In this document: positions 1 through 5,068 of the stretch, in pieces
How the letters are laid out: each line of letters begins with the position of its first letter
Numbering within the stretch: position 1 is the first letter of the stretch
NCBI GenBank assembly: GCA_958447915.1
Contig: CAUDCB010000148.1
Coordinates: forward strand, 1-5,085
DNA length: 5,085 bases
Reading direction: 5' to 3'
Source: an uncultured Collinsella sp.
GTDB taxonomy: Bacteria; Actinomycetota; Coriobacteriia; Coriobacteriales; Coriobacteriaceae
Translations under genes and position numbers: made by a program
The notes under the pieces: generated by a model
What the model was told of the DNA's origin: nothing
The model's input: only the letters and a program-made list of their open reading frames with translations
Database searches by the model: none

Positions 1-57
1 GTGCTTTCCGTCTTGCGCAGGACTGCCCGAGCAGCGAACTAAACAGACAGGCACGCC

Positions 58-64
58 AGGAGGA
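58..64 (+). promoter_or_regulatory. Ribosome binding site of thrB
   Basis: AGGAGGA lies five bases before the ATG at 70. It is a near-perfect Shine-Dalgarno match and fixes the thrB start. No promoter is recognisable in the 57 bases upstream, so thrB may be co-transcribed with a gene to the left of the window. Confidence 0.9.
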
Positions 65-69
65 CTCAC

Positions 70-951
70 ATGATCAAAATCACCGTCCCAGCAACGAGCG
101 CCAACCTAGGCATCGGCTACGACACCCTCGGCATGGCCGTCAGCCTCTACTCGCACTTCACCTTCGAGCGCGCCGACAAGCTCACCATCACGGGCTGCCC
201 CGAAGAGTTCCAAAACGAGAACAACCTGGTTTACGTCAGCTTTGTCGATGCGCTGGCCGCATGGGGCGAGCCGGCTTTTCCCGTTGCCATCGACATTCAA
301 ACCGATGTGCCCGTCGCACGCGGCCTGGGCTCCAGCTCCACCTGCGTCGTCGCCGGCATTATGGCGGCCGCCGCGCTGACGGGCCATACCGTCGACCGCG
401 CTGAGCTCGTCCGCATTGCCACCGAGGTCGAGGGCCATCCCGATAACGTCGCCCCCGCCATCTTGGGCGGTGCCGTCTGCTCCTTTACGCCGACTGATTC
501 GCTCCCCCAGTGCCTGCGCTACGAGGTGAGCGATCGCTTGCGTTTTATCACCGTGATTCCGCCCTACGAGGTACATACGAGCGAGGCGCGCAAGGTCGTG
601 CCGCAGGAGATTCCGCTCTCCACCGCCGTATGGCAAATGGGCCGCATCGCCGGCATGACGCGCGGCCTGGAGACCGGCGACCTTGACCTGATTGCCGCCG
701 CCAATGACGACCGCATCCAAGAACCCTATCGTCGCCGTCTCATCCCCGACTACAACGCCGTGCGCGACACCTGCCTTAACGGCGGCGCCAAGACCATCTG
801 GATCAGTGGTTCGGGCTCGACCCTCATGGCCGTAACCGACGACACCATCGTGGCAAAGTTCCTGCAGGTCAAGCTGCGCGAGCAGTTCCCCAAATGCGAC
901 ACGCACATTCTGACGTGCGACACCGAGGGCGCTCAAATCGAGTACCTGTAG
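70..951 (+). CDS. thrB: Homoserine kinase (GHMP kinase family)
   Basis: The product (293 aa) phosphorylates L-homoserine with ATP to O-phosphohomoserine, the penultimate step of threonine synthesis, in the cytoplasm. All three GHMP-kinase motifs are visible: the N-terminal VPATSANLGIGYDTLG (6-21), the phosphate-binding loop PVARGLGSSS (81-90), and C-terminal ISGSGSTLMAV (245-255). The EGHPDNVAPAILGG block (121-134) and PYRRRLIPDY (219-228) are characteristic of homoserine kinases within the superfamily. The length is normal for the family (about 300 aa). The start is set by AGGAGGA five bases upstream. In many genomes thrB follows hom or thrC. The 69 bases to its left could hold the tail of such a gene, but it cannot be identified here. 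The final codons CTG-TAG form part of one arm of the long inverted repeat at 945-1131. Function is confident from motifs. Confidence 0.96.
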   Translation: MIKITVPATSANLGIGYDTLGMAVSLYSHFTFERADKLTITGCPEEFQNENNLVYVSFVDALAAWGEPAFPVAIDIQTDVPVARGLGSSSTCVVAGIMAAAALTGHTVDRAELVRIATEVEGHPDNVAPAILGGAVCSFTPTDSLPQCLRYEVSDRLRFITVIPPYEVHTSEARKVVPQEIPLSTAVWQMGRIAGMTRGLETGDLDLIAAANDDRIQEPYRRRLIPDYNAVRDTCLNGGAKTIWISGSGSTLMAVTDDTIVAKFLQVKLREQFPKCDTHILTCDTEGAQIEYL

Positions 952-1131
952 ACATCCTCCTCATATACCCGTCCGGGACGGTCGGGATGTTCCCTCAAAA
1001 TCGTCCTCGCGCATGAAGGCCCCTTGTCCTGCTCCTGCGGAGCGACGGACAAGGGGCCTTCGCGCTGCGGAATGATTTTGAGGGAACATCCCGACCGTCC
1101 TTGCGCCTACCTTACTGAGGATGTCTACAGG
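945..1131. repeat. 187-nt long inverted repeat (giant hairpin) between convergent genes
   Basis: Three pairing blocks share one symmetry centre (paired positions sum to 2076). The outer arms are 15 nt, perfect (945-959 with 1117-1131). The middle arms are 27 nt, perfect (976-1002 with 1074-1100). The inner arms are 15 nt, perfect (1015-1029 with 1047-1061). A capping stem GCTCC/GGAGC (1031-1035 with 1039-1043) closes on a TGC loop. Between outer and middle arms is a 16x16 internal loop with almost no complementarity. Between middle and inner arms is a partly paired 12x12 segment. The left outer arm covers the last thrB codon and stop. A TTTT run sits about 15 nt beyond the inner stem on each strand (1076-1079 on +, 1000-997 on -), too far for a classical intrinsic terminator. 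It could still stop transcription from both thrB and engB. A MITE-like or palindromic intergenic repeat is the alternative. The structure is certain; its role is not known. Confidence 0.95.
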
Positions 1132-1192
1132 GACCCACGCTTTGAAAGGGCGCCGGGCTGATAATTTGGCTTTTTATTGATAGGGGCACTTG

Positions 1193-1783
1193 CTAGAGGC
1201 AGGCCTCGGCGATGCGCTTTTTTAGTTCGTCGATGCCGGTGCCGGTTTGGGAGCTTGTGATGATCACGTTCTCGGCCGGGACGTTGAGCTGCTTCTTGAT
1301 GGCCGCTGCCTGACGGGCCTGCTGGGTGCGGCTGAGCTTGTCGGCCTTGGTGAGGCAGACGATAAAGTTGAACTCGTTGCCATGTAGGTAGTCGATCATG
1401 TCGTGGTCGAGCTTGCTGGGGTCGTGACGAATGTCCACCAGCGAGACGACCAAGTTAAAGCTGCGCTCGGAGTCGAAAAAGTCGCCGATAAGCTCGGCCC
1501 AGCGGTCGCGCTCGGCCTTGGAGCGACGGGCGAAACCGTAACCCGGCAGGTCCACGAAATGCACGTCGTCGGCCTCAAAGAAGTTGATGTTGCTCGTCTT
1601 GCCCGGCGTGCTGGAAACCTTGACCAGGTTCTTGCGGCCAAAGAGCTTGTTCATAATCGACGACTTGCCCACGTTGGAGCGGCCGACAAAGCTCACCTCG
1701 GGGCAGGTGGACTCGGGAATCTGCGAAACCTTGCCGTAGCTGGCGACGAACTTGGCAAGCTGGTAGTTAATGGAATCGGCCAT
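1193..1783 (-). CDS. engB: Ribosome biogenesis GTP-binding protein EngB/YihA/YsxC
   Basis: The product (196 aa) is a small TRAFAC-class GTPase needed for late assembly of the 50S ribosomal subunit. The G motifs are in order (numbered from the chosen ATG): G1/P-loop GRSNVGKS (34-41), G2 TPGKT (59-63), G3 DLPGYGFA (78-85), G4 TKAD (145-148) and G5 TSSQTGTG (176-183). DLPGYGFA together with TPGKT is the EngB signature. The length matches the family (about 195-210 aa). A GTG start at 1789 would add two residues, but it overlaps the AAGGAG ribosome binding site, so the ATG at 1783 is preferred. The gene lies 38 bp downstream of mtnN on the same strand with its own Shine-Dalgarno and no terminator between them, so co-transcription is likely. 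It converges on thrB, and the long inverted repeat lies past its stop codon. Confidence 0.96.
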   Translation of the reverse strand: MADSINYQLAKFVASYGKVSQIPESTCPEVSFVGRSNVGKSSIMNKLFGRKNLVKVSSTPGKTSNINFFEADDVHFVDLPGYGFARRSKAERDRWAELIGDFFDSERSFNLVVSLVDIRHDPSKLDHDMIDYLHGNEFNFIVCLTKADKLSRTQQARQAAAIKKQLNVPAENVIITSSQTGTGIDELKKRIAEACL

Positions 1784-1788
1784 GGACA

Positions 1789-1794
1789 CTCCTT
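1789..1794 (-). promoter_or_regulatory. Ribosome binding site deciding the engB start
   Basis: On the - strand AAGGAG (1794 to 1789) is followed by five bases (TGTCC) and then ATG (1783). The upstream in-frame GTG (1789-1787) uses the last G of this element, so it cannot be served by it. This supports the ATG as the start. Confidence 0.8.
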
Positions 1795-1821
1795 GGTCGT
1801 AGGTTCTTACAAATAGACGCG

Positions 1822-2562
1822 CTATTGCGCAGCGGCAATGCGGCGGACGATATCGAGCGTGATGTCACTTGCGACACGCGCGTACTCGAACAGATCGAAC
1901 TCGCGCTCGCAAATTGCATCGTACGCCTCGTCACAATTATCGCTGATAGCGCGCAACACCAGGCAATCGACACCATTTTTGGTTGCGACATGGGCAATTG
2001 CCGCGCCCTCCATGCCGACACAATCGGCATGCGTCGCCTCGATAGCGTCGTTGCGCATGGCGGCGCCCGTCACAAAGCGGTTACCCGTGGCAATCGTGCC
2101 GACCAGGAACTGCTTGGTGCCCTCGTTCGAAGCGACTGCATTTGTCGAAGCGTCAACAAACCCACGCTCAGCAAGCACATCGGCGGCAATATCGACCAGC
2201 GCAGGCGTCGAGCCAAACTCCTCGAGCCCCGGTGCGGACTCGGCGATAAGCGCGGTATCGGTATCCAAATAGCGCAGGCGTTTACCAATGACCACGTCGT
2301 CGATATGGAGCTTGGGGTTCAAACCGCCCGCAATGCCCGAAAACACAACAGCCTGCGGAGCATACTTGCTAATGAGGTGCTGTGTCGCAGCGGCGGCGTT
2401 CACCGTGCCCATGCCCGCCGTTGTGGCGACAACTGTCAGGCCGTCGAGCTCACCGCTCACAACGGTCAAGCCTGCCTCCCGCGCCTCGCAAACGTCGCTC
2501 AGCTCTTCCTTAATCTGCATGATCTCTTTTTCGAGCGCACCGATAATCGCGATGGTAGCCAT
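1822..2562 (-). CDS. mtnN: 5'-methylthioadenosine / S-adenosylhomocysteine nucleosidase
   Basis: The product (246 aa) hydrolyses the glycosidic bond of 5'-methylthioadenosine and S-adenosylhomocysteine. This clears inhibitory by-products of SAM-dependent reactions and feeds methionine salvage and, where LuxS is present, AI-2 formation. Family marks (numbered from the ATG at 2562): the N-terminal IIGALEKEI with the expected catalytic Glu at residue 11, FSGIAGG (74-80), ATGNRFV (158-164, in place of the more usual SGDxF), MEGAAIAHVA with the ribose-binding Glu at 185, and LRAISDNCDE with the catalytic Asp at 208. The length is slightly above the usual ~230 aa. A TTG four codons upstream (2574) is possible, but the ATG aligns with the family N-terminus and has a GGGGAA element four bases upstream. 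No convincing promoter is seen in the 78-bp spacer; a weak TTGGCG/TACCAT pair with a 19-base gap is the best candidate. It is followed by engB, probably in one operon. Confidence 0.94.
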   Translation of the reverse strand: MATIAIIGALEKEIMQIKEELSDVCEAREAGLTVVSGELDGLTVVATTAGMGTVNAAAATQHLISKYAPQAVVFSGIAGGLNPKLHIDDVVIGKRLRYLDTDTALIAESAPGLEEFGSTPALVDIAADVLAERGFVDASTNAVASNEGTKQFLVGTIATGNRFVTGAAMRNDAIEATHADCVGMEGAAIAHVATKNGVDCLVLRAISDNCDEAYDAICEREFDLFEYARVASDITLDIVRRIAAAQ

Positions 2563-2640
2563 ACCATTCCCCAAACCTATACGAAATTCTCAACCACGGT
2601 ATGGTACCAGCATTTTGTTTGACCTCGCCAAACGAACACG

Positions 2641-2862
2641 CTAAGCCAGTGCAGCTCGCATATCAAACAGAGCCTTTGCAATCACGGCCGTAACCTCGCT
2701 CGAGCGGTCGCCCCACGGCATCGATGTCATGACGCTCACGACATAGGTACGACCATCGATGCCGATAAGGCCCGCATCGCATGTCGAATAGTAACCATCC
2801 TCGCTAATCCAGCCTGCCTTGTTGCGCACCAAAACCTGCTCGTCAGCAATGCCATCGCGCAC
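2641..2862 (-). pseudogene. C-terminal remnant of a serine beta-lactamase-like hydrolase
   Basis: The open frame gives 73 residues, including RNKAGWISEDGYYSTCDAGL followed by a YVVSVMTS strand and a helical end (ALFDMRAALA). This matches the C-terminal pattern of class A beta-lactamase-like serine hydrolases: the K-[ST]-G box, then a beta strand, then the C-terminal helix. The domain normally needs about 250 or more residues, with the catalytic SxxK and SxN motifs in the missing N-terminal part. The K-S/T-G box reads KAG here (residues 15-17). The frame begins at a GTG (2862) with no ribosome binding site. A TGA codon lies directly upstream (2865-2863) inside the palindrome at 2859-2889. The break therefore coincides with that repeat, and the piece is best read as a truncated, non-functional leftover. 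The family assignment rests on a short segment and is moderate. Confidence 0.65.
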
Positions 2863-2889
2863 TCATTTAAGTCTGTCCCCAATGAGTGC
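2859..2889. repeat. 31-nt palindrome, REP-like, at the breakpoint of the hydrolase remnant
   Basis: Perfect 9-nt arms GCACTCATT (2859-2867) and AATGAGTGC (2881-2889) flank a 13-nt loop. Read on the - strand the loop starts GGGGACAGACTT. The combination of TCATT, GGGGACAG and AATGAGT resembles short dispersed palindromes that I associate with IS200/RAYT-type (Y1 transposase) repeats. That link is from memory and untested. The element separates pflA from the hydrolase remnant and could also form the 3' end of the pflA transcript. Confidence 0.75.
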
Positions 2890-2911
2890 CCTTGGGGGCG
2901 AAAATGGATTG

Positions 2912-3730
2912 CTAGCCGATGGCGTTTTTGAGTTCGGCGCGGCGCTTTTTCATGCCCGTCATGACGGCGTTGCGCAGCTCGGGCATGCGCGCGGTATCCA
3001 TCTGGGGCACGCCCTCGAGCTTATAGGGAATGCCCAGTTGCTCGTACTTGACGACACCCATCGTGTGATACGGCAGCATTTCCAGGCCCACCACGTTGTG
3101 CCATGGAGCGATCAGACGACCGAGCGCCTCGCACTCCTCCACCGTGTCGGTAATGCCTGGCACCACCACGTGGCGGATAACGACCTTGATCTTGCGACGT
3201 GCAAGCTCATCGCCAAACGCCAGGATGCGTGCAGGATCGCAGCCGGTCAGCTTTTTATGCTCAACCGGATCGGCATGCTTGATGTCGAGCAGCACCATAT
3301 CGGTCTCGTTGAGAACGGCATCGAACTTCTCGGGATGCTGAGGGTCGAAGGCGTAGCCACAGCTATCCAGGCAGGTATGTACACGACCATCGGGGTTGTT
3401 GTGCATTGCACGGAACAGGTCGGCCAAAAACTCGGGCTGCAGAAGTGGCTCGCCGCCCGAAACCGTAATTCCGCCGCTGCGGTAGAACTCATGGTTGCTC
3501 TGGAACTCGTCCATAAGGTGCTCGACGGTCACCATCGTGCCGCCGTTAACCGACCAGGTATCGGGATTGTGGCAATACGCACAGCGCATGGGACAGCCTT
3601 GGACAAACACTACGAAGCGGATGCCGGGTCCGTCGACCGTACCCATCGTTTCAATCGAATGTACGCGGCCCAGGGCAAACGCGGAGTCCTCGGGACGAGC
3701 GTCCACACCCTCGAGCGTCATCTCAGCCAT
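2912..3730 (-). CDS. pflA: Pyruvate formate-lyase activating enzyme (radical SAM)
   Basis: The product (272 aa from the ATG at 3730) uses SAM and a [4Fe-4S] cluster to place the glycyl radical on pyruvate formate-lyase. This switches on anaerobic cleavage of pyruvate to formate and acetyl-CoA. Visible marks: GTVDGPGIRFVVFVQG just before the CxxxCxxC cluster motif CPMRCAYC (Cys 46, 50, 53), HNPDTW after it, SGGEP (91-95, SAM amino-group contact), LDIKH (148-152) and RHVVVPGITD (186-195). There is no ferredoxin-like insertion after the first cluster, which fits PflA rather than activases of other glycyl-radical enzymes. An in-frame ATG at 3751 (279 aa) has no Shine-Dalgarno. The ATG at 3730 has AAGG eight bases upstream and lies nearer the family N-terminus, though still about 16 residues long, so the start is uncertain. 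No pflB is adjacent: the upstream gene is degV, separated by a terminator. The window shows pflA as a single-gene unit. Confidence 0.95.
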   Translation of the reverse strand: MAEMTLEGVDARPEDSAFALGRVHSIETMGTVDGPGIRFVVFVQGCPMRCAYCHNPDTWSVNGGTMVTVEHLMDEFQSNHEFYRSGGITVSGGEPLLQPEFLADLFRAMHNNPDGRVHTCLDSCGYAFDPQHPEKFDAVLNETDMVLLDIKHADPVEHKKLTGCDPARILAFGDELARRKIKVVIRHVVVPGITDTVEECEALGRLIAPWHNVVGLEMLPYHTMGVVKYEQLGIPYKLEGVPQMDTARMPELRNAVMTGMKKRRAELKNAIG

Positions 3731-3779
3731 TCCCGCTACCTTGCCTCTCATTGGTTTTAGTTACATAAATGCCAGAGCC

Positions 3780-3808
3780 ATTCTAGCCCATACGCATGAT
3801 GGTGAAAC
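3780..3808 (-). promoter_or_regulatory. Candidate sigma-70-type promoter of pflA
   Basis: On the - strand a -10 box TAGAAT (3785-3780, 5 of 6 to consensus) sits 17 bases after GTTTCA (3808-3803, 3 of 6). It would start transcription near 3773, about 40 bases before the preferred ATG. The degV terminator lies just upstream, so an independent pflA promoter is expected. The same -10 hexamer recurs at the degV candidate promoter. The -35 is weak, so this is tentative. Confidence 0.45.
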
Positions 3809-3844
3809 GGTTTAGTGGTCAATTGGGTTGTTCTATTTGGCCCC

Positions 3845-3885
3845 ACACAAAAGCGGCGGGAAGGTTGTCACAACCCACCCGCCGC
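3845..3885 (-). terminator. Rho-independent terminator of degV
   Basis: On the - strand an 8-bp GC stem GCGGCGGG/CCCGCCGC (3885-3878 with 3860-3853) encloses a second stem GGTTG/CAACC (3875-3871 with 3867-3863) and a TGA loop. It is followed at once by TTTTGTGT. It begins about 31 bases after the degV stop codon. No T-run follows on the + strand, so it acts on degV transcripts only. Confidence 0.88.
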
Positions 3886-3916
3886 CGAGGCAATAGATAT
3901 CGATAGACACCAGGCC

Positions 3917-4777
3917 TTACGCCTTGAGCGTGAGCACCGCGCCGAAGGCGGTCGGGCCGCAATGGCTCGAGATGACGCCGCCGACCTGAGTCCAGGTAAT
4001 GTCCTTAAAGCCCAGGTCGTGCGCATAGACTTCCATGTCGTCGCGCAGCTCCTCGGAAAGACCTACCGAATACGCCAGGCCAATGTGCGAGTAATCAATA
4101 TCGCCCTTCGCAACCATGTGGTCAATAAAGGCACGGGCACATTTGAGCATAGAGCCGCGGAGCTTCTTGGTCGCCACGAATTTGCCACCCGTTACCTCAA
4201 TGCAGGGCTTAATCTTGAGCAGATGGGCGCCAAGAAACGCGACGTTAGACAAGCGACCACCTGCCTTAAGGAAGGCAAGGTCCGTAGGAACAAAGCCCAG
4301 CAGCACGCGGTCCATCACCGAATTGGTAAAGGCGAAAATTTCGTCGACGGTGGCATTGGGATGAGCCTCAATATACTTGGCGGTCTCGACGACAACGAGC
4401 GACTGGCCCACCGAGACAAAACGCGTATCCATGGAGAACACGTAGTCGCGCCCCTGGGCCGCAATCTTAGAGGACTGATGCGAACAGGTCGTGGCCTCGG
4501 AATATGCAAGATGCAAAATAGTCGCGTCGGGTTGCTCGGCATGGATGCGGTCGTACACATGCGCAAAATCCGCTGGCGAACAGCCACTGGTCTTGGGCAT
4601 CACACCAAACTCGTTGCAGCGCGAATAAATCTCGAGCGGATCGATCGAGCCGTCCTCGACGGTCTCGTCACCAATCGTGACATGCATGGGCACGCGCACG
4701 ATGCCGTAGCGCTCGCAGAGCTCCGGCGTCACATCCGAACCAGACTCAACCACGATTACGTACTTGCCCATTATCAT
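3917..4777 (-). CDS. DegV family fatty-acid-binding protein (FakB-like)
   Basis: DegV proteins bind a single fatty acid. As FakB they present it to the kinase FakA to make acyl-phosphate for phospholipid synthesis. The product (286 aa from the ATG at 4777) has the family length of about 280. Landmarks: N-terminal YVIVVESGSD (normally xVxDSTxD, here Glu replaces the first Asp), PKTSGCSPADF (61-71, the TSxPS-type box), KAGGRLS (171-177), KKLRGS with the conserved Arg (about 207), and SSHCGPTAFG (270-279) with the expected head-group His at 272. The usual SSxLSGTYQSA loop is replaced by AYSEATTCSHQSS (91-103), and the last Gly-rich box is GPTAFG rather than GPGTVG, so this is a divergent member. 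An ATG at 4771 is equally possible. Neither has a strong ribosome binding site, only a GAGATGGG stretch. The frame extends upstream to 4876, but that part covers leader hairpins and is unlikely to be translated. The gene has its own terminator and no fakA neighbour here. Confidence 0.92.
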   Translation of the reverse strand: MIMGKYVIVVESGSDVTPELCERYGIVRVPMHVTIGDETVEDGSIDPLEIYSRCNEFGVMPKTSGCSPADFAHVYDRIHAEQPDATILHLAYSEATTCSHQSSKIAAQGRDYVFSMDTRFVSVGQSLVVVETAKYIEAHPNATVDEIFAFTNSVMDRVLLGFVPTDLAFLKAGGRLSNVAFLGAHLLKIKPCIEVTGGKFVATKKLRGSMLKCARAFIDHMVAKGDIDYSHIGLAYSVGLSEELRDDMEVYAHDLGFKDITWTQVGGVISSHCGPTAFGAVLTLKA

Positions 4778-4822
4778 CACAACCCATCTCGACGTTGGCT
4801 TTTGAATATGTGACGCACGTCC

Positions 4823-4843
4823 GCCGTCCTGCTGCAGAACGGC
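4823..4843 (-). promoter_or_regulatory. Leader hairpin 1 of degV (9-bp stem)
   Basis: As - strand RNA, GCCGUUCUG pairs with CAGGACGGC around a CAG loop, nine base pairs including one G-U. On the + strand the same position is a C-A mismatch, so the structure favours a - strand transcript. No T-run follows. It lies about 45 bases before the degV start. Confidence 0.55.
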
Positions 4844-4857
4844 CTCCAAGCGCCAAA

Positions 4858-4896
4858 GAGACGCCGCCCCTTGCACACAACAAAGGACAGCGTCTC
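4858..4896 (-). promoter_or_regulatory. Leader hairpin 2 of degV, terminator-like
   Basis: On the - strand GAGACGC (4896-4890) pairs with GCGTCTC (4864-4858). Inside, CCTTTG (4886-4881) pairs with CAAGGG (4873-4868), again with one wobble that is a C-A mismatch on the + strand. Only a short TTT follows, so termination would be weak. It could be an attenuator or an RNA-stability element in the degV leader. Confidence 0.55.
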
Positions 4897-4922
4897 CCTG
4901 GAAAACTCCGTGCTTATCTGAG

Positions 4923-4951
4923 ATTCTACACGGTTTATTAAGGAGTGTTAC
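4923..4951 (-). promoter_or_regulatory. Candidate sigma-70-type promoter of degV
   Basis: On the - strand GTAACA (4951-4946, 4 of 6 to TTGACA), a 17-base spacer and TAGAAT (4928-4923, 5 of 6 to TATAAT) predict a start near 4916 and a leader of about 140 nt carrying both hairpins. An alternative - strand pair, TTGCTT (4996-4991) and TATAGC (4974-4969) with a 16-base gap, overlaps the direct repeats and is weaker. Confidence 0.5.
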
Positions 4952-4960
4952 TTATTCCGC

Positions 4961-4990
4961 AAACGGTAGCTATACGCGATAAACGGTAGC
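4961..4990. repeat. Tandem direct repeat AAACGGTAGC, 20-bp period
   Basis: Two exact copies of AAACGGTAGC (4961-4970 and 4981-4990) start 20 bp apart, close to two helical turns, which puts them on the same DNA face. They lie about 10 bp upstream of the candidate degV -35 box, centred near -50 and -70 of the predicted start. That is where an activator or response-regulator dimer commonly binds. The regulator is not identifiable from the sequence. Confidence 0.6.
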
Positions 4991-5012
4991 AAGCAAGAAT
5001 CCAGAACGCTCA

Positions 5013-5041
5013 ACCCATTAGGAGAGTTCCGCCTAAAGGGT
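5013..5041. repeat. Inverted repeat near the right edge
   Basis: ACCCATTAGG (5013-5022) pairs with CCTAAAGGGT (5032-5041) except for one A-A mismatch, with a 9-base loop. It could be an operator palindrome or part of a folded leader for a gene beyond the window. Confidence 0.55.
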
Positions 5042-5047
5042 GACTAC

Positions 5048-5068
5048 ACAGGACCCCGCCGGGGCTGT
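5048..5068 (+). repeat. GC-rich hairpin at the window edge
   Basis: ACAG and CCCC (5048-5051, 5054-5057) pair with GGGG and CTGT (5061-5064, 5065-5068), with a two-base GA bulge and a GCC loop. On the + strand it is followed by TTGGGTT, which is a poor T-tract. It may be part of a leader RNA or a weak terminator; the truncated context prevents a decision. Confidence 0.4.

Noticed and set aside
1..42. Possible end of an upstream + strand gene: a frame ends at TAA 40-42, and another ends at TGA 71-73 overlapping the thrB ATG.
   Set aside because: Too few residues to recognise a product or choose between the two frames, although a co-transcribed upstream gene such as hom or thrC would be reasonable.
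106..936. Long - strand open frame opposite thrB.
   Set aside because: Ala/Gly/Asp-rich translation with no family features, wholly opposite a clear homoserine kinase; a product of GC-rich codon bias.
1157..1175. Possible + strand terminator: GCTGA/TTGGC stem followed by TTTTT.
   Set aside because: Five pairs, two of them G-U, is too weak to call, although the T-run could contribute to stopping thrB transcripts.
2617..2633. GTTTG/CAAAC inverted repeat between the remnant and mtnN.
   Set aside because: A five-base stem with no T-run and no clear promoter context; easily due to chance.
2819..3760. 313-codon + strand open frame opposite pflA.
   Set aside because: pflA on the other strand has every family motif. 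This frame has no recognisable domain and no ribosome binding site, and it runs through the palindrome.
3815..4813. 332-codon + strand open frame opposite degV.
   Set aside because: It spans the degV terminator and gene in antisense and has no coherent domain; a shadow frame.
4778..4876. N-terminal extension of DegV up to 4876.
   Set aside because: The extra 33 residues have no DegV homology, cover two RNA hairpins, and precede the normal family N-terminus.
4945..4989. Short + strand frame GTG...TAG preceded by AAGGAG.
   Set aside because: The Shine-Dalgarno abuts the GTG with no spacing, and the 14-codon peptide overlaps the direct repeats.
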